Positions 54,238 to 61,915 of a stretch of 64,000 bases of DNA are shown here, piece after piece. Origin of the DNA: Roseomonas marmotae. GTDB lineage: Bacteria > Pseudomonadota > Alphaproteobacteria > Acetobacterales > Acetobacteraceae. Position 1 is the stretch's first letter. Each line of letters starts with the position of its first letter. Where the stretch lies: positions 3,478,501 to 3,542,500 of the forward strand of contig NZ_CP061091.1 of assembly GCF_017654485.1 (NCBI RefSeq), in the 5' to 3' direction. The translations under genes and the position numbers were made by a program. Below the pieces are notes generated by a model. The model had not been told where the DNA came from and did not search any database. It saw only the letters and a list, made by a program, of their open reading frames with translations.

Positions 54238-55089
54238 ATGGATGCTGCCTCCTCCGTCGCGGAAGCCCGCGCGGCCCTGACCGCCGCCGGGCAATTGCCG
54301 GATGCCGAACTCGACCTCGCCGGCGTCGCGCTGCAATTCGCCAGGATCGACGCGCCGGAGGCCGATTGGCGGGCCGCCGCCGCCCATCTTTCCGACCTCG
54401 CCCGCCAGACCGTCACCGCCGCCGCCGCGGACAGCCAGGCCGATGCCGGCGACCCGCTGCGCCGGGCCGAGCTGCTGGCCTCCGTCCTCGCCCGCTTCGG
54501 CTATGAGGGCGACGAGACGAGCTACGACGACCCCGCCAATGCCAATCTGATCCGCGTCACGCAGCGGCGGCGCGGCCTGCCGGTGGCACTGGGGCTGCTC
54601 TGGCTGCATATCGCGGAAGCCGCCGGCTGGCCGGCCCATGGGCTGGATTTCCCTGGGCATTTCCTGCTGGGGGTGGAGGGGAGGCGCGGCGTCGTGGTCG
54701 TGGATCCCTTCCATGGCGGGCTGGTGCTGGAAGCTCCCGCCCTCCGCATGCTGCTGAAGCGCATCGAGGGCGAGCAGGCGGAGCTGCGCCCGGGCGTGCT
54801 GGCCTCCGTCGGCAAGCGCGCGGTGCTGCTGCGGCTGCAGAACAACATCAAGCTGCGCCGCCTGCATGACGGCGCGCTGGACGGCGCCCTGGCCTGCACC
54901 GAGGACATGCTGCGCCTGGCGCCCGATGCCGCCGCGCTTTGGCGCGAAGCCGCCGTGATGAACCAGCGGCTGGACCGCATCGGCAAGGCCCTGACCTGCC
55001 TCGACCGCTTCCTGGCACTGGTCCCGGAAGGCGAGGCCGCCGCCCGGGCCCGCGCCATGGCCACCGAACTGCGCCAGCGCCTGAACTGA
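54238..55089 (+). CDS. SirB1 family transglutaminase-like/TPR protein
   Basis: 283 residues. The N-terminal transglutaminase-like domain has LPVALGLLWLHIAEAAGWPAHGLDFPGHFLL and VVVDPFHGG, the SirB1 pattern; the C-terminal part (DAAALWREAAVMNQRLDRIGKALTCLDRF) is TPR-like. The usual catalytic Cys of transglutaminases is not evident. The function of SirB1 proteins is poorly known. ATG 54238 is chosen; ATG 54178 adds 20 residues of low-complexity sequence and lies two bases after the HIT stop. Confidence 0.82.
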   Translation: MDAASSVAEARAALTAAGQLPDAELDLAGVALQFARIDAPEADWRAAAAHLSDLARQTVTAAAADSQADAGDPLRRAELLASVLARFGYEGDETSYDDPANANLIRVTQRRRGLPVALGLLWLHIAEAAGWPAHGLDFPGHFLLGVEGRRGVVVVDPFHGGLVLEAPALRMLLKRIEGEQAELRPGVLASVGKRAVLLRLQNNIKLRRLHDGALDGALACTEDMLRLAPDAAALWREAAVMNQRLDRIGKALTCLDRFLALVPEGEAAARARAMATELRQRLN

Positions 55090-55264
55090 GGGCGGGCCCC
55101 GCGCGGCCAAGCCCCTGCCCGGCCCTTCCACATAAATCTCGACGATCCCGGCGGCTTGACGCGGCGATGATGCTGTATGACGCCTTCTGTCGCCGGCAGC
55201 ACCCCGCCGCCGGGGCACCTGTCCCGCCCAGTCCAGACGCCAGCCGGCCGGAGTATGGCTTGAT

Positions 55265-56641
55265 ATGAGTGACACCGCGCTGCGCCTGGCCACCCGGCCC
55301 GAGCCACCCGCCGGGGATGGTGCCGCCCTGCCCGGCTTCGCCGAGGCGCTGCGGGTCTGGCTGAAGGTCGGGCTGCTCTCCTTCGGCGGCCCCGCCGGGC
55401 AGATCGCCCTGCTGCACCGGGAGGTGGTGGACGAGCGACGCTGGGTCTCGGATGCCCGCTTCCTGCACGCGCTGAACTTCTGCACCCTGCTGCCGGGGCC
55501 GGAGGCGCAGCAGCTGGCCACCTATCTCGGCTGGCTGCTGCATGGCGTGCGCGGCGGCCTGGCGGCCGGGCTGCTCTTCGTGCTGCCGGGCATGGTGGTC
55601 ATGCTCGGCCTCTCCATCCTCTACGCCACGCTGGGCCAGGTTCCGGCAGTGGCCGCGCTCTTCTACGGGCTGAAATGCGCGGTGCTGGTGCTGGTGCTGG
55701 AGGCGCTGCTGCGCGTCGCCCGGCGCGCCCTGCATACCGATGCTGCGTGGATGCTGGCCGCCGCCGCCTTCCTGGCGCTCTTCGCCTTCGGTCTTCCCTT
55801 CCCGGTCGTGGTGCTGTCCGCGGCCCTGCTCGGCTATGCGGCGCCGGGGGCCTTCCGCGGCGCCGGCCCTGGCACGGCCAGGGACGGCCCGCCCGCCATG
55901 CTGGATGCCGCCCTGGCCGCCGATCCCGGCCGCCTGGACCGCCTCACCGCCCGCGCCTGGCGCGCAGGCTGGGCCGCCCTCGCGCTCTGGCTGCTGCCGC
56001 TGGCGGCGCTGGCGCTGCTGGAGCAGGGTTTCTTCGCCGATATCGCCTGGTTCTTCTCCAAGATGGCAGTGGTGACGGTGGGCGGCGCCTATGCCGTGCT
56101 GGCCTATGTGGCGCAGGAGGCGGTGCAGGATTACGGCTGGCTGAACCCGCACCAGATGCTCGTCGGCCTCGGCCTGGCGGAGACCACGCCGGGCCCGCTG
56201 ATCCTGGTCCTGCAATTCGTGGGCTTCATGGCGGGCTATGGCCAGGGCGGGTTGGCCTGGGGCGTCATGGCGGCACTGCTGACGGTCTGGGTCACCTTCG
56301 CGCCCTGCTTCGCCTTCATCTTCCTCGGCGCGCCCTATGTGGAACGGCTGCACAGCAACCGGAAGCTGGCCGGAGCCCTGGCCGCCGTGACGGCGGCGGT
56401 GGTGGGCGTCATCGCCAATCTGGCGCTCTGGTTCGGCCTGCGGGTGCTCTTCACCGAGATGCGCCCGGCGCGGCTGGGCCCGCTGGCCCTGGAACTGCCG
56501 CTGCCTGCCAGCCTGGACCCGCTGGCCCTGGCCCTGGCGGCGGTGGCGGCGCTTTGCCTCTTCGGATCGCGGCTGGGGCTGCTGGGCACCCTCGGCGTCA
56601 CCGCCGGGCTGGGGCTGGCGGCGAAGCTCGCCATCGGCTGA
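55265..56641 (+). CDS. chrA: Chromate efflux transporter ChrA (long two-domain form)
   Basis: 458-residue membrane protein with two homologous CHR halves: SFGGPAGQIALLHREVV in the first and VTVGGAYAVLAYVAQEAVQDYGW in the second, each followed by PGPEAQQLATYLG or TTPGPLILVLQFVG. It expels chromate by the proton motive force in characterised members. A 175-base non-coding stretch precedes it; no chrB regulator is present. Confidence 0.92.
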   Translation: MSDTALRLATRPEPPAGDGAALPGFAEALRVWLKVGLLSFGGPAGQIALLHREVVDERRWVSDARFLHALNFCTLLPGPEAQQLATYLGWLLHGVRGGLAAGLLFVLPGMVVMLGLSILYATLGQVPAVAALFYGLKCAVLVLVLEALLRVARRALHTDAAWMLAAAAFLALFAFGLPFPVVVLSAALLGYAAPGAFRGAGPGTARDGPPAMLDAALAADPGRLDRLTARAWRAGWAALALWLLPLAALALLEQGFFADIAWFFSKMAVVTVGGAYAVLAYVAQEAVQDYGWLNPHQMLVGLGLAETTPGPLILVLQFVGFMAGYGQGGLAWGVMAALLTVWVTFAPCFAFIFLGAPYVERLHSNRKLAGALAAVTAAVVGVIANLALWFGLRVLFTEMRPARLGPLALELPLPASLDPLALALAAVAALCLFGSRLGLLGTLGVTAGLGLAAKLAIG

Positions 56642-56658
56642 GGGCGGGTGACGAGGCA

Positions 56659-57288
56659 ATGAGCCCGACCCTCCTCTCCCTCACCGCCTTCGTGGCGGCG
56701 GCCTCCGTCTTCACCGTCACTCCGGGCATGGACACGGCCCTGGTACTGCGGACCTCCGGTGCTTCCGGCGCCCGCGCGGGGCTGGCGGCGGCCGGCGGCA
56801 TCTGCCTCGGCCTGCTGGTCTGGGGCGTGGGTGCCGCCTTCGGTCTGACAGCCCTGCTGGCAGCCTCCGCCCTGGGCTTCGCCATCGTCACATGGGCAGG
56901 CGCGGCCTATCTGGTCTGGCTTGGCCTGAAGCTGCTGGCCCGGCCCCGTGTCCTCGTGGCGGAGGGGCCGCACCGCGCCGCCCCCGGCGCGCGGGAGGGC
57001 TTCCGCAACGGGCTGCTCACCAACCTGCTGAACCCGAAGGTCGGCGTCTTCTACGTGACCTCCCTGCCGCAGTTCATTCCGCAGGGGACGGGCGTCGCGG
57101 GTTTCTCACTGCTGCTGGCACTGGTGCATGTGGCCCTCACCCTCGCCTGGTTCTCGCTGCTGGTGGGCATGACCGTGCCGCTCGGCCGCTTCCTCTCGCA
57201 GCCGGGGGTGGTGCGGTGGCTGGACCGGCTGACCGGCTGCGTCTTCCTGGGCTTCGGGCTGAAGCTGGCGCTGGCGCAGCGCGGCTGA
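56659..57288 (+). CDS. LysE/RhtB family exporter
   Basis: 209-residue amino-acid exporter type with six hydrophobic segments. FTVTPGMDTALVLRTSGASGARAGLAAAGG and NGLLTNLLNPKVGVFYVTSLPQF are strongly conserved RhtB features. GAGG precedes the ATG. It starts 18 bases after chrA and is likely co-transcribed with it. Confidence 0.92.
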   Translation: MSPTLLSLTAFVAAASVFTVTPGMDTALVLRTSGASGARAGLAAAGGICLGLLVWGVGAAFGLTALLAASALGFAIVTWAGAAYLVWLGLKLLARPRVLVAEGPHRAAPGAREGFRNGLLTNLLNPKVGVFYVTSLPQFIPQGTGVAGFSLLLALVHVALTLAWFSLLVGMTVPLGRFLSQPGVVRWLDRLTGCVFLGFGLKLALAQRG

Positions 57289-57292
57289 CGCC

Positions 57293-58220
57293 TCAGTCGA
57301 TCACCTCGTCCGGCGCCACGCCCCAGAAGTCGCTGCGGCGCAGCCAGCCGGAATGGTCGCCGATCCGCACCTCGCACCAAGCGCTGCCGGCGGCGCAGCG
57401 GCGGATGCGGCCGACCACGCCGGGCTGCAGATGCGCGACGATGCCGCTCTCGGCGGCAGCGGAACGCCGCAGCTCGCGCGGCTGCCCCACCACCACCAGC
57501 GTGCGGCGGCCGGCCAGGGTGGACTGGTGCACCCAGCCCTCGGTGCCGTCCATGTCGCGGATGCGGCGCCACTGGTTGTACTCGCGCAGCACCTCCACCG
57601 GCAGGTCGCGCCGCTGGTAGGTCCATTCGATGGGGAAGCGCGTATCCGGGCCGATACGCAGATTCACCTCATCCGACCGCAGCGCCACGAAGCGCGGCAC
57701 CGGCAGGCCGGTGACGCTGCCGACGCCGGGATTGGGGTCCGGCGGCGGCTCGGCCCGCGCGGGCGGCGGTGCCATGGCGGCGCCGGCCGCGACGCCGGCG
57801 GCGGCCCCCGCCGCCGCCCCGGCCCGGTTGCGGGCATTGGGGGAGGCCGGGCGGCCGGTCTGCTGCGGCGCGCGCACCACGGGGCGGGGCGCCCCGCCGC
57901 CGCCGCGGGCGGTCGCGGGCGGGCCGCTGCTCCTGCGCCCGGGCCGGTGGCCTGGCGGGTGCCTGCGCCGGGCGCTGCTGCGCCGGGCTCTGCGCCTGGG
58001 GCCTGGCAGGGGTGGAGGGGTTCTGCGGCCGCGATGGCGGGGCCTGCATTTGCCCCTGCGCCGGGGCGGGCGCCACGCGCGGGGGTGGTGGTGGCGCGGC
58101 GGGGCGGGGTGGCGGCAGGCTGCCCTGCGAGGTGCCGAGCGAGGACTGACCCACCGCCGGCAGGGTTGAAAGAAGCAGGACGGGAAGCAGTAGGGATGAG
58201 GTCAGGCGAAGCCGGGGCAT
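57293..58220 (-). pseudogene. Secreted proline-rich SH3-domain protein, interrupted by an apparent frameshift
   Basis: The N-terminal part from 58220 reads MPRLRLTSSLLLPVLLLSTL, a signal peptide, then a long Pro/Ala/Gln linker. Near 57893-57908, a CGG/G-rich run, the frame changes; past it the original frame turns into Arg-rich nonsense, whereas the second frame gives APRPVVRAPQQTGRPAS and then two bacterial SH3-like domains (EVNLRIGPDTRFPIEWTYQR; SGIVAHLQPGVVGRIRR). Losing one base in the run restores one protein of about 310 residues. The SH3 part alone has no good start or signal. It may be a sequencing error, a mutation or slippage. Probable role: periplasmic or cell-wall binding. Confidence 0.7.
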
Positions 58221-58305
58221 GGGGGGATCACGCGCAAAATGCGGCGCTCCGGTCAAGCCCCGGAGGCCGCCGCGCCGGAAGAATGCGCCCGGCGGCGGCC
58301 CGGCT

Positions 58306-58701
58306 TCAGAGAGCCAGCATCTGCCCCTGCCCCACCGCCGAGAGGAAGGTGACGATCCCCGCCACCTCCACCCCCCCGGCCAAGGCCTTGGCCGGGATGG
58401 CCTCGGCCCGCAGCCCGGCCTCGCAGGCGATGCGGCGGATGCCCAGCTCCACCGCCGCTTCCGCCAGGATGCCGATGCCCGCCACGCCGCGCCCGGCCAG
58501 CAGCGCCTCACGCGGGTCCGTCAGCAGGGGGTTGTCGCGCAGCAGCAGCCGGCAGCCGGCATTGGTGGCGAAGAGCACCACCGGCCGCCCCACCGCCGCC
58601 GCGCCGGTGGCCACCACCAGCGCGTAATGCGCCGCCTCATGCCCGCCGGAGCGCAGCAGCACTCCCAGCGGCGATCCTGATGGCAGGCCCGGCGGCGTCA
58701 C
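58306..58701 (-). CDS. DsrE/DsrF-like family protein
   Basis: 131-residue small alpha/beta protein of the DsrE group, whose members relay persulfide sulfur or bind metabolites. GGHEAAHYALVVATGAAAVGRPVVLFATNAG is the N-terminal fold core, and IRRIACEAGLRAEA carries the conserved Cys expected at the active site. GTG is the start, overlapping the MoeB-like gene stop by four bases (GTGA), so the two are translationally coupled. Confidence 0.85.
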   Translation of the reverse strand: MTPPGLPSGSPLGVLLRSGGHEAAHYALVVATGAAAVGRPVVLFATNAGCRLLLRDNPLLTDPREALLAGRGVAGIGILAEAAVELGIRRIACEAGLRAEAIPAKALAGGVEVAGIVTFLSAVGQGQMLAL

Positions 58702-59528
58702 GGCACGGAACAGGCCGGCGCCAGCGCGGCCCCGTCATGCGCCGAGAGGTCGCGGATGCGGGGCTGCTCGCCGCAGAGCGGGCAGGCCGGGTCGCGCTTC
58801 AGCCGGATGGTGCGGAAGCGCGCATCCAGCGCGTCCCAGAGCAGCAGGCGTCCGGCCAGGCTCTCGCCGATGCCCAGGATCTCCTTCAGCACCTCCGTGG
58901 CCTGCAGGGTGCCCATCACGCCCGTCACGGCGCCCAGCACCCCGGCCTCGGAACAGCTGGGCACCAGCCCCGGCGGCGGCGGCGCCGGGTGCAGGCAGCG
59001 ATGGCAGGGGAAGGCGTGACCGGCATGCGACTTGAAGACCGAGAGCTGCCCTTCGAAGCGCAGCACGGAGGCCGTGACCAGCGTGCGCCCCAGCAGGTGG
59101 CAGGCATCGCCCACCAGGTAGCGGGTATCGAAATTGTCGGTGCCGTCGCAAACCAGGTCGTAGCGCGGGATCAGCGCCTCGGCGGCCGCGGCATCCAGGT
59201 GCCGGTCATGCACCTCCACCCGCACCTCCGGGTTCAGCCGCGCCAGAGCTTCCGCCACGCTCGCGGCCTTGTTCTGGCCGAGGCGGGTCATGTCATGCGC
59301 CACCTGCCGCTGCAGGTTGGACAGTTCCAGCCGGTCGTCATCCACCAGCCCGAGGGTGCCGACCCCCGCCGCCGCCAGATAGAGCGCGAGCGGCGAGCCG
59401 AGGCCCCCGGCGCCCACCACCAGCACCCGCGCCGCGCGCAGCCTGGCCTGGCCGATGGCGCCCACCTCCTGCAGCAGGATGTGGCGCGAATAGCGTTGCA
59501 GCTCGGCGTCGGTGAAATCCAGATCCAT
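58698..59528 (-). CDS. moeB: ThiF/MoeB/HesA family adenylyltransferase
   Basis: 276-residue E1-like enzyme adenylating the C-terminal glycine of ubiquitin-like sulfur carriers (MoaD, ThiS). The ATP site is VVGAGGLGSPLALYLAAAG, with the Asp-containing loop DGTDNFDTRYLV. Zinc cysteines are Cys175/Cys178 (CHRC) and Cys249/Cys252 (CPLC); Cys192 lies in PSCSEAGVLGA. There is no rhodanese domain; the coupled DsrE-type protein could supply sulfur. The carrier it serves cannot be decided from sequence. The start MDLDFTDAE is chosen over a long spurious upstream frame. Confidence 0.92.
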   Translation of the reverse strand: MDLDFTDAELQRYSRHILLQEVGAIGQARLRAARVLVVGAGGLGSPLALYLAAAGVGTLGLVDDDRLELSNLQRQVAHDMTRLGQNKAASVAEALARLNPEVRVEVHDRHLDAAAAEALIPRYDLVCDGTDNFDTRYLVGDACHLLGRTLVTASVLRFEGQLSVFKSHAGHAFPCHRCLHPAPPPPGLVPSCSEAGVLGAVTGVMGTLQATEVLKEILGIGESLAGRLLLWDALDARFRTIRLKRDPACPLCGEQPRIRDLSAHDGAALAPACSVP

Positions 59529-59830
59529 GCTCTGGCATATGAGGTGGCCCGGCGGGCCCGCGCAATGCCTGGGCACGCCCCGCATGGGCGCGCCTGTTCG
59601 GGCTTCGATGTTGCGGTCCGCTGGCCAGCCCCCCATGCTCGGGTTGCTCTGGTCCCCGCGCCGAAGGGAACCGGCCTGGCCGGTGGGAAGGGAACGGCGC
59701 TCCCCCTCCCAGAGCACTTCCCTGAATGTCCACCCGCACACGAGAGCTTGTGCGCCGGCTCATTTCGGAAACCTTGCGCCACGAGCGCCTGTTTTCGTTT
59801 GCTTACCTTCCAAGCAACAGGAGTAGGGCG
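59529..59830. other. Divergent intergenic region between moeB and the VWA gene
   Basis: 302 bases without a believable gene. Contains a short palindrome around ACCGGCCTGGCCGGT near 59669-59683 and, in its last 100 bases, an AT-richer patch (TGTTTTCGTTTGCTTACC) that could hold the promoter of the plus-strand gene. No clear -35/-10 pair was found. Confidence 0.4.
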
Positions 59831-60574
59831 ATGCCTCCAGCGATCCTGCGGAGACGTGACCTGCTGGCGGCAGCGAGCCTCGCCGCGCTCCCGGCGCCGC
59901 TGCGGGCGGAAGACCAGGAGCCCGTCGATACGCTGCTGGTGCTGGCCATCGACATCTCCCGCTCCGTCGATGACGACGAGGCGAAGCTGCAGCGGGAGGG
60001 TTACCGCAACGGCGTCTCCGACCCCCGCGTGGTGGAGGCCATGCTGGGCGGCGTGCTGGGCAGCATCGGCCTCGCCTATGTCGAATGGGCGGGGATCGAG
60101 TATCAGCGGCTGGTGCTGCCCTGGCGCCGCATCGCCAGCCAGCGGGACGCCGCCGCCTGGGCGGAGGCCCTGGCCGAGGCACCGCGCAACTCCCTCTCCT
60201 GGACCTCGATCTCCGGCGCGCTGGAGTTCAGCGCCCAGGTGCTGGCCCAGGCGCCCTTCGAGGGCATCCGGCGCGTCATCGACGTTTCCGGCGATGGAGT
60301 GAACAATTCCGGCCCGCCGCCCGAGCCGGTCCGGGACCGCCTGGTGGCCGAGGGCATCATCATCAACGGCCTGCCCATCGTGAACGACCGTCCCACCTTC
60401 GGTCGCGGCCCCCGGCTGGCGCTGGACCAGTACTATAATGATTCCGTTATCGGCGGCACGGGGGCCTTCATGGTGGTGGCGGAGGATTTCCAGAGCTTCG
60501 GCGTCGCTGTGCGGCGCAAGCTGATCCGCGAGATCGCCGGCCTGCCCGGCGAGAGGGTGGAGCGGCTGGGCTGA
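59831..60574 (+). CDS. Tat-exported VWA-like protein (DUF1194)
   Basis: 247 residues. The start contains twin-arginine-like RRRDLLAAASLAALPAPLRA, a Tat signal. The mature part has the VWA metal site VLAIDISRSVDDDE (Asp41, Ser43, Ser45) and IRRVIDVSGDGVNNSG, the DUF1194 signature. Predicted periplasmic; function unknown. AGGAG lies upstream of the ATG. Upstream codons in frame are not needed. Confidence 0.88.
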   Translation: MPPAILRRRDLLAAASLAALPAPLRAEDQEPVDTLLVLAIDISRSVDDDEAKLQREGYRNGVSDPRVVEAMLGGVLGSIGLAYVEWAGIEYQRLVLPWRRIASQRDAAAWAEALAEAPRNSLSWTSISGALEFSAQVLAQAPFEGIRRVIDVSGDGVNNSGPPPEPVRDRLVAEGIIINGLPIVNDRPTFGRGPRLALDQYYNDSVIGGTGAFMVVAEDFQSFGVAVRRKLIREIAGLPGERVERLG

Positions 60575-60590
60575 GGGGCGCGGGCGCCCC
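60575..60590. terminator. Hairpin between convergent genes
   Basis: GGGGCG-CGGG-CGCCCC forms a short stem between the DUF1194 and DUF3775 stops. No T-run. Confidence 0.4.
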
Positions 60591-60605
60591 TCCCCCCACT
60601 CTCCG

Positions 60606-61010
60606 TCAGCGCTCGATATCGTCGATGGACAGGCCGAAGGCCCCGAGCCCCTCGGCCAGCAGGTCGGCGGCAAGGTCCATCTGGATCAGGTATTCGGCGG
60701 TGCTGAGGCCCGCGCCGCGCTCCTTGGCCATCGCCACCGCCTCATCCCACTGCTCCGGCTCGTAATCGCCGCGGCCTACCCAGGCCAGCGCCACCAGCGC
60801 CGCCTGCTCATCCTCGTTCAGCTCCTCGATGAAGGCGTAGATCGTATCCTCGTCGAGTTGCTGATCCTCGTTCCCATCATCGGAGTCGCCGGCCTCATCC
60901 TCCTCGCTGCCTTCCTCCTGCAGGGCGCGCAGGTGGTCGACGACCGTCGCCACCGTCTCGACGCTGATGCCAAGGTCGAAATCGTCATCATCGCCTGTCG
61001 TGTCGCTCAT
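60606..61010 (-). CDS. DUF3775 family protein
   Basis: 134 residues, very acidic in the first 70 (DDDDFDLGISV, EEGSEEDEAGDSDD). The C-terminal part, IYAFIEELNEDEQAALVALAWVGRGD, is the DUF3775 signature. Cytoplasmic, function unknown. AGGAGG lies nine bases before ATG 61010, which rules out the longer frame. Confidence 0.85.
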   Translation of the reverse strand: MSDTTGDDDDFDLGISVETVATVVDHLRALQEEGSEEDEAGDSDDGNEDQQLDEDTIYAFIEELNEDEQAALVALAWVGRGDYEPEQWDEAVAMAKERGAGLSTAEYLIQMDLAADLLAEGLGAFGLSIDDIER

Positions 61011-61216
61011 GCGGCTTGCCTCCTCTGGCCCTGGTCCTGTGCCGTGGCACCCCCCCAACTCGGCAGAAGGCATTCGGCTGCATCCTCGCACCAAATCTAG
61101 CGGTGGCGCCCCCCGCGCGGCACCGCCACTTGAATCCTGGGGTGAGGAAGATTCCTGCTCACGCCAAGGATATCAGATACCTCGCAACAACTCTTCATAC
61201 GGTGCGTTGAGAAAAC

Positions 61217-61627
61217 ATGCGCCCGTCGTCCTTCCCCCAGGTGGCGGCTGCGGTTTTTGCCATGGCCCTGGTCGTGGCGCCGCATTCCGTCCCATCCCCC
61301 CCGCCCGCCCTCCCGGCGCCGTCCCCCACGGCCCAGGGGCGCCTCGAAACCGGATTCTCCCTCGTGGACACATCCACCATCAGCACCCGGCTGGCCCCCG
61401 ACACGCCGGGCTGCGAGGAAATGGGCCTTTCCGGCCGCTTGCCGGCCCACCGTCTGGTCGCCGAGCAGCTGCCCCGTGACGGCGGCGCCAAGCAGCAGGC
61501 CCGCCCGCGCAAGGACAATCCGGTGGTGGCTCCGCAGACCCTCCGCCCCGCCATGCACATGTGCGTGGTGAACCGTTTCGACCCGCGCGATAACGGCGGC
61601 GTGCACAAGGCCGTCTATCACCTCTGA
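61217..61627 (+). CDS. Small exported protein of unknown function
   Basis: 136 residues. The N-terminus MRPSSFPQVAAAVFAMALVV is signal-like, followed by a Pro-rich stretch and a polar body with two widely spaced cysteines (PGCEEMG and HMCVVNRF). No family recognised. GAGAAAAC precedes the ATG as a weak ribosome-binding site. The 206 bases before it hold no evident gene. May be genuine but rests on frame, signal and position only. Confidence 0.45.
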   Translation: MRPSSFPQVAAAVFAMALVVAPHSVPSPPPALPAPSPTAQGRLETGFSLVDTSTISTRLAPDTPGCEEMGLSGRLPAHRLVAEQLPRDGGAKQQARPRKDNPVVAPQTLRPAMHMCVVNRFDPRDNGGVHKAVYHL

Positions 61628-61915
61628 ACGGCTCCCGGCGGCCCTCGGATCTGGAGCGGCCACTTCTTCGGCTCGCGGCGTGGCGGGGCTGCCCTGCGCC
61701 TCCCGCCGGGGTGTGATGTCGTTAAGGCTCGCTTTTTCCGTTTCGAGCGCTTATCTGTGCGCCGCACAACAAGCCGCCCGGCGTCTCCCGCCCGGTCCTG
61801 CCCAACCCTTCGGTCCGACCAACCCGCCTTTCGCGGCAGGAATCGGCCCGGCGGAAGACGGCCAGGGCCTTGGGGCGCGTGCGCAGGCGGCGCAGCCCCG
61901 GGGACTGCCCGCCTA

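Noticed and set aside
55155..55190. TTGACG followed by TATGAC upstream of chrA
   Set aside because: Spacing of 14 bases is too short for a sigma-70 promoter and the patch is otherwise GC-rich.
57669..57892. Arg-rich tail of the signal-peptide frame after the frame change
   Set aside because: Overlaps the SH3 coding frame and has the composition of a wrong frame.
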